From the NCBI GenBank assembly GCA_021299385.1, contig JAJTGZ010000008.1:1-64000 (forward strand): 64,000 nucleotides of DNA, written 5' to 3'. Under the pieces are notes generated by a model. That model did not search any database and was not told the DNA's origin. It was given only the letters and a program-made list of their open reading frames with translations. Of this stretch, positions 8,079 to 18,716 are shown one piece after another. A program made the position numbers and the translations under genes. Within the stretch, counting starts at the first letter, position 1. Each line of letters starts with the position of its first letter. The stretch comes from Phycisphaeraceae bacterium. Its GTDB lineage: Bacteria > Planctomycetota > Phycisphaerae > Phycisphaerales > UBA1924.

Positions 8079-9764
8079 ATGCACCGCACGATCCGATCAC
8101 TGCTGACCAAGGCCTGCACGCACGTTGGCAAGGGCGCGGGGCGGGCGCGGGCGAGCACGAGCCTCTTCGAGGCCCTCGAAGGGCGCGAGATGATGAGCGT
8201 GTCGATCGCGACGCCGCTGCCGGATGCGACGGTGGTTGGCTCGGCACCGGTAACGATCCCGCTTGCGGGGCGGTACACAGACACGGGCGTGAGCAACGTT
8301 GTTCGACTGAGCACGAGCCAGGGCGATGTATACATCGGGCTCTTCGGGCCGCTCGCGCAGGCGACTGTCAACAACTTCCTTGCATATGTCAACGCTGGGC
8401 GGTATGACGGGACGATCTTCCACCGCCTCACGGCCCTCTCCAGCGACGGGATCGCGGTGCTGCAAGGGGGTGGGTTCACGCTGCCGACGACGAACCTGAC
8501 GGGCGCGGGCACGCCGACTACGGGCATCCCCGGCCAAGTCGCTACGTTCGCGCCGATCAACCTTGAGAATCCGACGGGGAACGTCAGATACACGCTGTCG
8601 ATGGCCAGGACCAACGATCCGAACTCGGGCACGAGCCAGTTCTTCATCAACACGGCCGACAATCCCTCCCTGAACGCCGCCGGCACAAACGCGGGCTACG
8701 CGGTCTTTGGTGGCGTGGTCGCCTCCTCCCAGGCTGTCATCGACCAGCTCTACACGCAGGGGAGCGCCAACCCGCTGAGCAACCAGTGGGATCTCCGCAG
8801 TGTCCTCAGCGGCCCCGTGGCGGGCGCGTTCGGGCAGGTGCCACTGGTGAGCAACTTCAACGGGGAGTTCCCGCTCCGGCCAACCGATTATCTGTCCATC
8901 ACAACGGCTGCCGAGGTACCCGCACCGGCCGCAGCAGCGGTCGGGATCATTGCGCGGCTCTCTGTAACCAGCAGCAACCCGGCGATCGCCACCGCCGCGA
9001 TCGTCAACGGGCAGTTGGTTGTAACACCCGCGCCCAACGGGTTTGGCCCCGTCAGCATAACGGTGCGGGCAACGGGCTTTGACAACGCCTTTGCCGACGA
9101 TACCTTCACCTTTGACATCACCAACGCCTCGCCAACGGCCAGCACGCTGCAGACGCGCGACAACCGGGCGATCGGGCAGTGGTTGGGCCTCTACGCAGTC
9201 GGCGCTCAGGACGCCGACAGCGGGATTGCACGCGTGGACTTCTACCGCGACACCAACGCCAACGGCACCTACGACGCCGACGACCTGCTGCTGGGCACCG
9301 ACAGCAACGCCGCCGGCGGGTACAACGCACGCGTTGACACCAGCGCGTTCAGCGTCGGTGCCAACACCATCTTCGCCCGGATCGTTGATAACGAGGACCT
9401 GGCAACGGTCATCACCCAGACGGTCAACATGCTCGCACGCCCGACCGCGACGACCATCACCCCCCCGGCCAGCGCCGTCAACCCGGGCCAGACCTACACC
9501 GTGCAGATCGAGGGCGTTACGCCGACGAATAGCGCGAACGTCCGGCGCGTCTCGGTCTTCCTGGACACCAACGGCGACGGCACGCTCAACCCCTTCACCG
9601 ATCGCCTGCTCGGCAACGCCGTGTACAACTCAAGCACGGGCAACTGGGTCTTCACCGGCAGGGCCTCGGGCTTTGAGACCGGCGCTAACCGCCTGTTCAT
9701 CCGCGTGCAGGACATCTTCGGCAACCTGGGCCTGCCGCAGAGCACGACCGTTACGGTCGAGTAA
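8079..9764 (+). CDS. Secreted cyclophilin-like protein with LEPR-like motif, paralogue 2
   Basis: This is the 561-residue tandem paralogue of the preceding gene, with the same layout: MHRTIRSLLTK, LFEALEGREMM, cyclophilin domain at about 75-240, Ig-like middle, and two Asp/Asn-rich calcium-type loops (DTNANGTYDADD, DTNGDGTLNPFTD). The cyclophilin motif is TIFHRL, so the catalytic Arg116 is kept, unlike in paralogue 1, together with LQGGGF and SQFFINT. AAGGAGC lies 5 nt before ATG 8079. It is probably an exported or cell-surface prolyl isomerase. Binding of calcium is inferred from the loop pattern only. Confidence 0.8.
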   Translation: MHRTIRSLLTKACTHVGKGAGRARASTSLFEALEGREMMSVSIATPLPDATVVGSAPVTIPLAGRYTDTGVSNVVRLSTSQGDVYIGLFGPLAQATVNNFLAYVNAGRYDGTIFHRLTALSSDGIAVLQGGGFTLPTTNLTGAGTPTTGIPGQVATFAPINLENPTGNVRYTLSMARTNDPNSGTSQFFINTADNPSLNAAGTNAGYAVFGGVVASSQAVIDQLYTQGSANPLSNQWDLRSVLSGPVAGAFGQVPLVSNFNGEFPLRPTDYLSITTAAEVPAPAAAAVGIIARLSVTSSNPAIATAAIVNGQLVVTPAPNGFGPVSITVRATGFDNAFADDTFTFDITNASPTASTLQTRDNRAIGQWLGLYAVGAQDADSGIARVDFYRDTNANGTYDADDLLLGTDSNAAGGYNARVDTSAFSVGANTIFARIVDNEDLATVITQTVNMLARPTATTITPPASAVNPGQTYTVQIEGVTPTNSANVRRVSVFLDTNGDGTLNPFTDRLLGNAVYNSSTGNWVFTGRASGFETGANRLFIRVQDIFGNLGLPQSTTVTVE

Positions 9765-9911
9765 GCGATTTTCACTCCATAGGGCCCAGAGGGCCCAGAG
9801 AAGAACCTCGGTGGTTACTCAGAGGGCAGAGGGTCTGAGCAATACACGAGAGTTGTGAATTGGCTGTTGCGCGCGGGGCGGGCTTGGTTTGGGCTATCAA
9901 GGCAGGCCCGA

Positions 9912-10490
9912 TTATGCCACCGGGCTGACGACGCTCTCGATCGCCTCGACGACCTGGCGGACCTGGAAGGGCTTCTTGAGCGTTGCGTCAAAGCCGTTGG
10001 TGCGGAGCTGGGCGAGCTGCTGGTCGGTCATCTTGCCGCTCATAGCGATGACACGCGTGAGCTGGAAGTCGTCGTGCCCGCGCAGGAAGCGTGCAACATC
10101 CCGGCAGTCGCCCTCGTGCAGGTGCAAGTCCAGCAGCACGACGTGCGGCTTGAAGCGGTCGCACTCGACGCCGGCCGAGAAGGGGCTGTTGGCCGTGCGC
10201 ACCTCGTAGTTGCCCTGCTCGCTGAGGACCTTGGCGAGCACGTCGAGGACCTCCTGCTCATCGTCGACGATCATCACGCGTGTGCGGCCCGAGAGCACGC
10301 CGTCGAACGGGATGCCGTGGGCCTTCATAAACTTGACGAGCTGCGACGCGGGGATTCGGCGGTCCTTGCTGCCGGGGATGCGGTAACCCTTGAGGCTGCC
10401 GGAGTCGAACCATTTGCTGACCGTACGTGGGGCGACGTTGCAGATTTTGGCGACCTCGCCGGTGGTCAGGACGTCTTTTTCGATGTTCAT
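9912..10490 (-). CDS. HTH (excisionase-type) - receiver domain regulator
   Basis: A 192-residue protein with a reversed domain order. An N-terminal excisionase/MerR-like helix-turn-helix (TTGEVAKICNVAPRTVSKW, then RRIPASQLVKFM) is followed by a C-terminal response-regulator receiver with acidic pair D76-D77, phospho-acceptor Asp121 (VVLLDLHLHEG) and Lys in LKKPF. Most response regulators carry the receiver first. An AGGAG site is 8 nt upstream of ATG 10490, so the longer frame is not used. No histidine kinase is adjacent, so the signal is unknown. Confidence 0.88.
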   Translation of the reverse strand: MNIEKDVLTTGEVAKICNVAPRTVSKWFDSGSLKGYRIPGSKDRRIPASQLVKFMKAHGIPFDGVLSGRTRVMIVDDEQEVLDVLAKVLSEQGNYEVRTANSPFSAGVECDRFKPHVVLLDLHLHEGDCRDVARFLRGHDDFQLTRVIAMSGKMTDQQLAQLRTNGFDATLKKPFQVRQVVEAIESVVSPVA

Positions 10491-10532
10491 GCCTGGTCTC
10501 CTACCAAGGTGCGCCGCGTCGTGCATCATGCC

Positions 10533-10559
10533 GGGGCCGCTGAATCCATCGGCGGCCCC
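10533..10559. repeat. 8-bp perfect inverted repeat in regulator upstream region
   Basis: GGGGCCGC (10533-10540) and GCGGCCCC (10552-10559) are separated by 11 nt, about 45 nt upstream of the regulator start. No T-run follows on either strand, so this could be an operator or a leader hairpin. The rest of 10491-10748 shows nothing clear. Confidence 0.4.
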
Positions 10560-10748
10560 GCGCGGTGCGTGGTGAGAGGTTGATCGGCGCAGCGCGGGGG
10601 GGTCTTGACGACCATGCCGGTGAGAGCGTGCAAGAAGGGAAGAATTATCTCAACTCCACGCCGGTCGCGCGGATATGCGGACGTTGGGGCACATTACCAG
10701 ACGCGCCGGCCGAGGGTTATCCGGGCGTTCCACCTCATTGGTGGTCTC

Positions 10749-12227
10749 TTAGCCGAACATCCAGCGCAGCCCGCTGCGCATGCGCGCCAGCATTGCCGGC
10801 GCGATCGGTCCCACCGGCAACCTCGGCCACCCCGTTACTGTGATGGCCACGGGGCGCGTCAGGGCCAATAACCCATCCGCCCCCCGGCTGGTGCCCCACC
10901 CCGAGCGCCCGTGCCCGGTGATCCCGATGCCCGGGTGCCCGCCGGGCACGACGCAGTCGTTGATCGATACGCCCCCGCTGCCACGCTCGACGAGCTTGGG
11001 CACCAGCGCCCACGCTTGCCCAACGACCGAGGCATCACGCGAGAAAATACTCGTTAAAAGGTGCTGCGTGCAGCTGGCGTGCAGGCGCAAGAGCTGTGCC
11101 TCATCACGCACGGGCAGCACCGCCAGCACCGGGCCAAAGTGCTCGCACGATGCGCTGGTGGCCAGGTCGCACCCAGGGGGGCAATCGACGATGACCCTGG
11201 CCGGGTATGGGACAAAGCCCGGCCCCCCACTGCCCAGCCCCCCACCGCCCGGCACATCGCCAGCCGAGACCTCCGCCGGGGCAAGCTCGCGCCCACCATG
11301 GGCCATCGCGTCGCGTGCCATCGAGTCGCACCGCTGGGCCGAGGCGTGGTCGATGACCGCCAGGCCATGCCCGATGACTCCATCGCCCGCTCCATCGCCG
11401 CGTGTTTTCGTCAGCAGAGCCTCCAGCTCGGCGACGAACGGGGCATAGACGCGCTCGTCTACCAGCACACGCCGGGGGGCCAGGCACGTCTGCCCGCTGT
11501 TGAGCGTCAAGGCCGCAAAGATGCTCCGTGCGGCCACGGCCAGATCAGCATCGGCCAGCACGATCGCGCTGTCGTTGCCCGAGAGTTCCAGCGTCGTCGA
11601 GACCAACTGCTGCGCCCCCCACAGGGCAATCTGCCTCCCCACGGCTGTCGAACCCGTAAAGACAACGTGGTCGAGCCTGACCTTCCCCTGCTCGTGCGCT
11701 TGCAGCAGCGCAGGCCCGTGCTCGCGCGTTGCCCGAGTCCATGTCAACCGCCCTGCCGGCAGCCCGGCGCGCACGGCTAGGTCGAGCAATAACCCCTGCG
11801 AGGCCGGGGCACGCTCGCTGGGCTTGACGATCACGCGGTTGCCCGCCAGCAGGGCCTGGAGCAACTGAATCCCCAGCAGCTGCACCGGGTAGTTCCATGT
11901 GGCGATGATCGCAACGGTCCCCATTGGGTAGTGCCGGATCACCGCGCGCGTGCCGGGCAGGAATGCCCAGACCCGCCCCACGGCACGCTCGCGCAGCACC
12001 CGGCGTGCGTTCTTGCGGTGCCACTTGCACGCGGCCAGCAGGGTCATCACGTCGCCGGTCAGGGCCTGCCACTCGGGCTTGCCGACGTCGGCACAGATGG
12101 CAGCGGTCAGGGCGCGCTCGTGCGTGATGATCTGGCGTGTGAAGGCCTTGAGCCAGTCGAGGCGTTCGTGCAGAGGCCACGGTGGGGTATCTGCCGGGGG
12201 TGGTGCGGTTGGAAGTTGCAGTTCCAT
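10749..12227 (-). CDS. Aldehyde dehydrogenase (possible carotenoid-aldehyde dehydrogenase)
   Basis: A 492-residue NAD(P)-dependent aldehyde dehydrogenase. The catalytic Cys is in LNSGQTCLAPRR and the general-base Glu in TTLELSGNDSA. The cofactor segment GTVAIIATWNYP and the FTGSTAVG loop are typical of the fatty/aromatic aldehyde branch (family 3-like). It is divergent from the phytoene desaturase-like gene with a 99-nt gap. In C30 carotenoid pathways an aldehyde dehydrogenase oxidises the terminal aldehyde made by such a desaturase/oxidase, so that role is inferred. A TACCCT box 6 nt upstream sets ATG 12227. A Gly/Ala-rich insert sits near residue 320. Confidence 0.87.
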   Translation of the reverse strand: MELQLPTAPPPADTPPWPLHERLDWLKAFTRQIITHERALTAAICADVGKPEWQALTGDVMTLLAACKWHRKNARRVLRERAVGRVWAFLPGTRAVIRHYPMGTVAIIATWNYPVQLLGIQLLQALLAGNRVIVKPSERAPASQGLLLDLAVRAGLPAGRLTWTRATREHGPALLQAHEQGKVRLDHVVFTGSTAVGRQIALWGAQQLVSTTLELSGNDSAIVLADADLAVAARSIFAALTLNSGQTCLAPRRVLVDERVYAPFVAELEALLTKTRGDGAGDGVIGHGLAVIDHASAQRCDSMARDAMAHGGRELAPAEVSAGDVPGGGGLGSGGPGFVPYPARVIVDCPPGCDLATSASCEHFGPVLAVLPVRDEAQLLRLHASCTQHLLTSIFSRDASVVGQAWALVPKLVERGSGGVSINDCVVPGGHPGIGITGHGRSGWGTSRGADGLLALTRPVAITVTGWPRLPVGPIAPAMLARMRSGLRWMFG

Positions 12228-12233
12228 CGGCTG

Positions 12234-12239
12234 AGGGTA
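12234..12239 (-). promoter_or_regulatory. TANNCT box (TACCCT) upstream of the aldehyde dehydrogenase
   Basis: On the minus strand TACCCT is 6 nt before ATG 12227, with no Shine-Dalgarno sequence. Confidence 0.45.
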
Positions 12240-12326
12240 GTAGAGCCGTACACTGCCCACACAAGCCAGGTGCGCCTCTGCTTCATTTGACCATTTGGCT
12301 CTTTTCCAAGCCCCCGGAGCCCGACA

Positions 12327-13949
12327 GTGCCCCCCAACGCCCCCAAGCCCCCATCTGTTGCGATCATCGGTGCCGGTCCCGGCGGCCTTGCCGCGGCGGT
12401 GCTGCTGCTGGCCTCGGGCGCGCACGTAACGATCTATGAGCGCATGGACCGCGTCGGGGGTCGCTCGGCCCGCCTGACCGAGCAGGGCGCCTCGGGCACG
12501 TATCACTTCGACACCGGGCCAACGTTCTTCCTGATGCCGTATGTCTTGGGGGAGGTCTTTGCCGCCGCGGGTCGCAAGATGGAAGACTACCTCGACCTGA
12601 CACGGCTGGACCCGATGTACCGCCTCGTCTTCGGCGCGGCCAAGGGGCCCGACGGTGGTGAACTCAAACTCGACTGCACCCAAGACCTGCACGAGATGGC
12701 CCGGCGCATCACCCAGATCGAGCCGCACGACGGCCCGGCGTTCACGCGGATGATCCTCGAGAACCGCGCCAAGCTCGCGGCGTTCGAGCCTGTGCTCCGC
12801 AAGCCCTTCAAGAGCGTGCTCGATTGCCTCGCCCCCGAGATGCTGCGCGCGCTGCCCCACCTGAGCCCGACGCAGAGCGTTGCCGACTGGCTCGGCAAAC
12901 GCTTCACAAGCGAGCACGTCAAGATGGCGATGAGTTTCCAGACCAAGTATCTGGGGATGTCTCCCTTCAAGTGCCCGAGCCTTTTTACGATCCTGCCCTT
13001 TATCGAGTATGAATGGGGCATCTGGCACCCCGCGGGTGGTTGCAACGCCATCATGACGGCCCTGGCACGCCTGGTCGAGGAACTCGGCGGGCAGATCAAA
13101 ACGCTGCACCCGATCGAGGCGCTCACCTTCGCCGGCAACGCCTGCACGGGCGTCGTCAGCGGCGGGCGCACCTTCGCCCACGACCACGTCGTGCTCAACG
13201 CCGACGCGAGCTGGGCGATCAAGAACCTCATCCCGGCCAGCCTGCGCTCGGGCTTCACCGGCGCGGGCACCGATGCCAAGCTCGACGCGATGGACTACTC
13301 GTGCAGCACCTTTATGATCTACGCCGGCGTGCGTGGCACGCTCCCGCTGCCGCACCACACCATTTACATCAGCCGGGACTATCAGACCAACATCCGCCAG
13401 ATCAGCCAGAGCATGGAGCTCTCGACCGACCCGTCGATATATATCTGTAACCCGAGCGTCATCGACAGCACGCTGGCGCCGCCGGGTTGCTCGTCGGTCT
13501 ACATCCTCGTCCCGACGCCCAACGCCAAGAGCGGCATCGACTGGCGGCAAAGTGCCCAGCGCGTCAAGAGGGACGCCTACGACCGTGCCGAGGCGCTCTG
13601 TGGGTTCCCCCTGCAAGACCGCGTCGAGTGCGAGCGGGTCTATACCCCCGACGACTGGGAGGGCCAGAACATCAACTTCGGCGCGACGTTCAACCTGGCG
13701 CACAACCTCGGGCAGATGCTGCACCTGCGCCCACGGCATGAACTGCCGGGGGTCAAAAACGTCTGGCTCGTCGGCGGGGGCACACACCCCGGCTCGGGGC
13801 TGCCGGTGATCTTTCTCTCCAGCCAGATCACCGCCAAACTCCTCTGCGAGAAGACCGGCCTGGACTACGCCGGGCAGGCGACGCCGATCGCCAGCGTGCT
13901 GGACCCGCAGAGTAAACTGCATGAGATGGTGGGGGCGAGGGGGAAATAG
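12327..13949 (+). CDS. Phytoene desaturase-like FAD-dependent oxidoreductase (CrtI/CrtN/CrtP family)
   Basis: A 540-residue FAD protein. The N-terminal dinucleotide fold VAIIGAGPGGLAAAVLL is at about 10-30, followed by the VGGRSARL motif and FDTGPTFFLMPY. The C-terminal segment GGGTHPGSGLPVI is the diagnostic carotenoid desaturase signature. The start is GTG 12327, with GGAG about 8 nt upstream. Members desaturate or oxidise carotenes at the membrane. Whether this one acts on C40 phytoene or on a C30 backbone is unknown, but the divergent aldehyde dehydrogenase points to an oxidised carotenoid end group. Confidence 0.88.
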   Translation: MPPNAPKPPSVAIIGAGPGGLAAAVLLLASGAHVTIYERMDRVGGRSARLTEQGASGTYHFDTGPTFFLMPYVLGEVFAAAGRKMEDYLDLTRLDPMYRLVFGAAKGPDGGELKLDCTQDLHEMARRITQIEPHDGPAFTRMILENRAKLAAFEPVLRKPFKSVLDCLAPEMLRALPHLSPTQSVADWLGKRFTSEHVKMAMSFQTKYLGMSPFKCPSLFTILPFIEYEWGIWHPAGGCNAIMTALARLVEELGGQIKTLHPIEALTFAGNACTGVVSGGRTFAHDHVVLNADASWAIKNLIPASLRSGFTGAGTDAKLDAMDYSCSTFMIYAGVRGTLPLPHHTIYISRDYQTNIRQISQSMELSTDPSIYICNPSVIDSTLAPPGCSSVYILVPTPNAKSGIDWRQSAQRVKRDAYDRAEALCGFPLQDRVECERVYTPDDWEGQNINFGATFNLAHNLGQMLHLRPRHELPGVKNVWLVGGGTHPGSGLPVIFLSSQITAKLLCEKTGLDYAGQATPIASVLDPQSKLHEMVGARGK

Positions 13950-13961
13950 ACAAATGGCAGA

Positions 13962-14035
13962 TAAACCAGCGAGGCAATAGGGAATGGGCAATCGGCAATA
14001 GGCGCGCATGTTTCATTTGCTATTTGCTCTTTGGC
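13962..14035. repeat. Degenerate heptamer array (GGCAATAG / ATTTGCT)
   Basis: The spacer before the YgfZ-like gene holds repeated GGCAATA-type heptamers followed by ATTTGCT repeats. The same family recurs at 22180-22215. Confidence 0.6.
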
Positions 14036-14071
14036 CCTTTTCCTTTCCCTCCTGCATACTGATTCCCTCCC

Positions 14072-15280
14072 ATGCACCCCACGCCCCTGACAAGCCTCTT
14101 TGACCGTGCCGAGGCCCTCTGGCTTCCCTACGGCCCGTCGGCGTCGCCGATCATGCTGGCCGGGGCCTTTGACCACGTCGACCTCGAGTACGCCGCGATC
14201 CGCAAGGCGTGCGCGCTGCTGGACCAACCCACACGCGGCACGCTGGTCATCACCGGCAACGACCGCATCCCCTTCCTCAACCGGATGGTTACGCAGGAAC
14301 TCAAGAGCTGGCCCGACTACACCGGCGTGCGTTCCTTCTGGCTCAGCCGAAAGGGGCGCATCGACGCGGACTTGCGCCTCATCAACATCCCGGCGACTCC
14401 GTCGGCCCCGGCCCGCGTCATCGTTGATTGCGATGCCTTCGCCGTCGATCGCGCCCGCGCGGGGCTTGAAGCCTACATCATCGCAGACGACGTGCAGATT
14501 GCCGACGCAACACGCACACTGCACCACCTCGCCCTGCACGGCCCGGGTGCCCCGGCCATCCTCGCACGATTCTCCACGCACGCCGCCGGCACGCCGGTGC
14601 AATCGCTCCAGCCCGGGCAGGCGTGCATCGTGGCGATCAACAACGCCGAGGTCATCGTTGACCGCTGCGACTCCACCGGCGAGGTTGGCCTCGAACTTGC
14701 CGTGCCCGCGGCACGAGCCCAAGAAATCTACGAAACGCTCCTGCAAGCGGCCCACGCGCCCGAGGCAACTCCATCGCTCAACCCCAAGGTCCACCTCCGC
14801 CCGATCGGTTGGCACGCTTACAACGTCGCCCGCATCGAGGCCGGAACGCCTTTGTACATGGTCGACTTTGGCCCCGACGCCCTCCCGGCTGAGACGGGCG
14901 TGCTGGCCGGCCGCGTCAGTTTTAGAAAGGGGTGCTACCTGGGCCAAGAGGTCGTCGCCCGCATGCACGCGCTCGGGCACCCCAAGCAGGTGGTCGTCTC
15001 CTTGCGCCTGCACGAGGCCCCCCGCCCCGACGGGCAGCCGATGCGCCAGCCGCAGGCCGGTGCGCCGGTCTTTACCGAGAACCCGGCCTCAGGGGAGCAG
15101 CCAGTCGGTGCCGTGAGCAGCTCGACCACCTCCCCCATGCTGGGTGGGGAGGCGATCGCCTTAGGGACCGTCAAGTTCAAGCATGCCAGCCCGGGGACCA
15201 AACTAGCCGTGCTCGCCGATGGGACCACCCTGCTCCCGGCTACGGTGCAACCGACCCTAGCAAGTTGGACGCGGGGGTGA
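14072..15280 (+). CDS. ygfZ: YgfZ/GcvT-family folate-binding protein
   Basis: A 402-residue member of the aminomethyltransferase fold. The YgfZ signature KGCYLGQE is present near residue 290, preceded by RIEAGTPLYMVDFGPDALPAE. YgfZ supports repair or assembly of iron-sulfur clusters with tetrahydrofolate. The KGCY motif argues against a true glycine-cleavage T protein, although gcvP is present 26 kb away. It is longer than E. coli YgfZ (326 residues), with extra sequence near the C-terminus. No Shine-Dalgarno sequence precedes the ATG, and a CATACT hexamer lies 11 nt upstream. Confidence 0.85.
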   Translation: MHPTPLTSLFDRAEALWLPYGPSASPIMLAGAFDHVDLEYAAIRKACALLDQPTRGTLVITGNDRIPFLNRMVTQELKSWPDYTGVRSFWLSRKGRIDADLRLINIPATPSAPARVIVDCDAFAVDRARAGLEAYIIADDVQIADATRTLHHLALHGPGAPAILARFSTHAAGTPVQSLQPGQACIVAINNAEVIVDRCDSTGEVGLELAVPAARAQEIYETLLQAAHAPEATPSLNPKVHLRPIGWHAYNVARIEAGTPLYMVDFGPDALPAETGVLAGRVSFRKGCYLGQEVVARMHALGHPKQVVVSLRLHEAPRPDGQPMRQPQAGAPVFTENPASGEQPVGAVSSSTTSPMLGGEAIALGTVKFKHASPGTKLAVLADGTTLLPATVQPTLASWTRG

Positions 15281-15351
15281 GGCCGGTTTTTTTGATTCCC
15301 CTGCCAGTTTGGCACCGACCGGGCGGCTCCCCCCGCCGTCTGTCAGGTTGG

Positions 15352-15380
15352 CTTGTATTTGTGGATTTGTTTCCGTATCT
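15352..15380 (+). promoter_or_regulatory. Candidate heat-shock-type promoter upstream of groEL1
   Basis: CTTGTA (15352-15357) and CCGTATCT (15373-15380) are 15 nt apart. This resembles the RpoH consensus CTTGAA-N13-15-CCCCATNT but with mismatches. No CIRCE inverted repeat is visible in 15281-15538. Confidence 0.25.
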
Positions 15381-15538
15381 AACTACCTGTCAGATAGAGA
15401 CTTACGATTCATTCCGGGTGGGGCACGCCGCTTGCCCGTGTTCGTTACCTTCCGGTGCGCCGGAGGGGTGTTGTTGTCCGTTGGTCAGTCGTCGATCCAC
15501 CCTCTGAAACCGAATACAAACCGAACAAGGAACCACTT

Positions 15539-17311
<1,773 letters not shown>

Positions 17312-17374
17312 AGACCGCCCACCCGTGATGCGCACAGCTGTCTAACACGATCCCCGATCAAGAGAGGAACAGAC

Positions 17375-17905
17375 ATGAGCAGACTCAACACCTTCATCCG
17401 CTTCCCACTCGCCGCGGCGATGCTCGCGGCGATGGGCACGCTGGCGACGGGTTGCCGGATCGAGCAGCCCGTACACCCCGAGGGTGAGGCCGTGGCTATC
17501 GAGACGCTTCCCGATGCCGCCCGCGCGAGCATCCAGGCCAACGCGGGCAAGGAGGGTGTCAGCCGAGTCACGGCGTTCCAAGAGGAGGGCGAGCAGATGT
17601 ACCTGGCGCGGACCATCAAGGACGGGCGTGCGACGGACATCGAGGTCTTCTCCAGCGGGCAGATCGCTTGCATCCAGACGCAGGTGCGGCCGGAGGAGCT
17701 GCCAGCGCCGGTCAAGCGCGTGGCCGACGCTGAAACGCTTGGCTACCCGCAGCGGGTCTTCTGGAAGAAAGAGAACCGGGATAAGGCCGCGGGCTTCGGC
17801 GTGGTCGTTACGTACGTCGTCGAGGCGGCCAGCACGTCGCGGGACAAGCAGGTGGAGATCGACCCGTCGGGGAAGGTGCTGCGGAGCGCGTTCTCGAACA
17901 ACTAA
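17375..17905 (+). CDS. Putative lipoprotein, PepSY-like
   Basis: A 176-residue protein with a signal peptide ending in the lipobox LATGC (Cys about 27), so probably a lipid-anchored envelope protein. The mature part contains LPDAARASIQANAGKEGVSRV and strand-turn-strand segments that resemble PepSY-like domains; this is a weak, pattern-based match. GAGAGGAAC provides the ribosome site. It sits between groEL1 and dedA on the same strand with short gaps and may belong to the same transcript. Confidence 0.6.
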   Translation: MSRLNTFIRFPLAAAMLAAMGTLATGCRIEQPVHPEGEAVAIETLPDAARASIQANAGKEGVSRVTAFQEEGEQMYLARTIKDGRATDIEVFSSGQIACIQTQVRPEELPAPVKRVADAETLGYPQRVFWKKENRDKAAGFGVVVTYVVEAASTSRDKQVEIDPSGKVLRSAFSNN

Positions 17906-17945
17906 GCAAAGCCCTCGCGTCAAGTAGGTTTCGAGCAACACACTT

Positions 17946-18626
17946 ATGTCTGAACTGATCCACCAATTCCTGCACCTTGACCAGACCCTTGACGGGTTGC
18001 TTGGTCAGTATGGGCGGTGGGTGTATGTGCTGTTGTTTGCGATCATCTTTGCCGAGACGGGGCTGGTGGTGATGCCCTTCTTGCCGGGCGATTCGCTGCT
18101 GTTTGCTGCGGGCATCTTCACGGCCGGGGAGAACGCCAGGCTGAACCTCTTGCTGCTGCTGGGGCTGTTGATCGTCGCGGGGATTCTGGGCGATGCGGTC
18201 AACTACGCCGTGGGCAAGTGGATCGGGCCAAGAGTTTTCAAGCGTGAGGGGTCGGTGGCGTGGGTGGACAAACTCCTCAACCGCAAGCACCTTGACCGTG
18301 CGCACGCGTTCTACGAGAAATACGGCGGCAAGGCGGTGGTGCTGGGCCGGTTCGTGCCGATCATTCGCACGTTTGTGCCGTTTGTTGCCGGGGCGGGGTC
18401 GATGAACTACGGGAAGTTTGTCTGGTACAACATCAGTGGGGCGATCCTGTGGGTGGGTGTCTGCGTGCTGGCGGGGCATTTTTTCGGGAACATCCCCGCG
18501 GTGCGGGACAACTTTGGGCTCATCGCCATCGGGATCGTTGTCGTCTCGCTGCTGCCGATTGTTATCGAGATCATCATCGCCAAGCGGAAGCCCGCACCAG
18601 TGGAGAAAGTCGAGAACACGACCTGA
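17946..18626 (+). CDS. DedA family membrane protein
   Basis: A 226-residue inner-membrane protein with several hydrophobic segments. It carries the DedA signatures ETGLVVMPFLPGDSLLF, GDAVNYAVGKWIG and GRFVPIIRTFVPFVAGAGSM with conserved Arg and Pro residues. DedA/VTT proteins act as lipid scramblases or transporters, including recycling of undecaprenyl phosphate. The exact cargo here is unknown. It lies inside the chaperone block, 40 nt after the lipoprotein gene. Confidence 0.88.
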   Translation: MSELIHQFLHLDQTLDGLLGQYGRWVYVLLFAIIFAETGLVVMPFLPGDSLLFAAGIFTAGENARLNLLLLLGLLIVAGILGDAVNYAVGKWIGPRVFKREGSVAWVDKLLNRKHLDRAHAFYEKYGGKAVVLGRFVPIIRTFVPFVAGAGSMNYGKFVWYNISGAILWVGVCVLAGHFFGNIPAVRDNFGLIAIGIVVVSLLPIVIEIIIAKRKPAPVEKVENTT

Positions 18627-18716
18627 AGACTGTTTGATGCTGGGCGCGTGCCCGGCCTGCTGACCTGAGACCACCAACCTGTAACCACTTTTTTTAGCAC
18701 GATAAAGGAGACCACC

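Noticed and set aside
12228-14009. Minus-strand open frame continuing upstream of the aldehyde dehydrogenase to about 1086 residues
   Set aside because: The extra part is antisense to the desaturase gene and has no homology; the TACCCT box and the domain start place the true start at 12227.
14072-15280. gcvT (glycine cleavage T protein) call
   Set aside because: The KGCYLGQE motif marks YgfZ rather than GcvT.
15316-15340. Sigma-54 promoter (TTGGCACCGACC) upstream of groEL1
   Set aside because: The -24-like half is present but no GC(A/T) -12 element at the right distance.
18627-18716. CIRCE operator upstream of groES
   Set aside because: Only a loose TTTAGCAC half-site; no inverted GAGTGCTAA partner at 9 nt.
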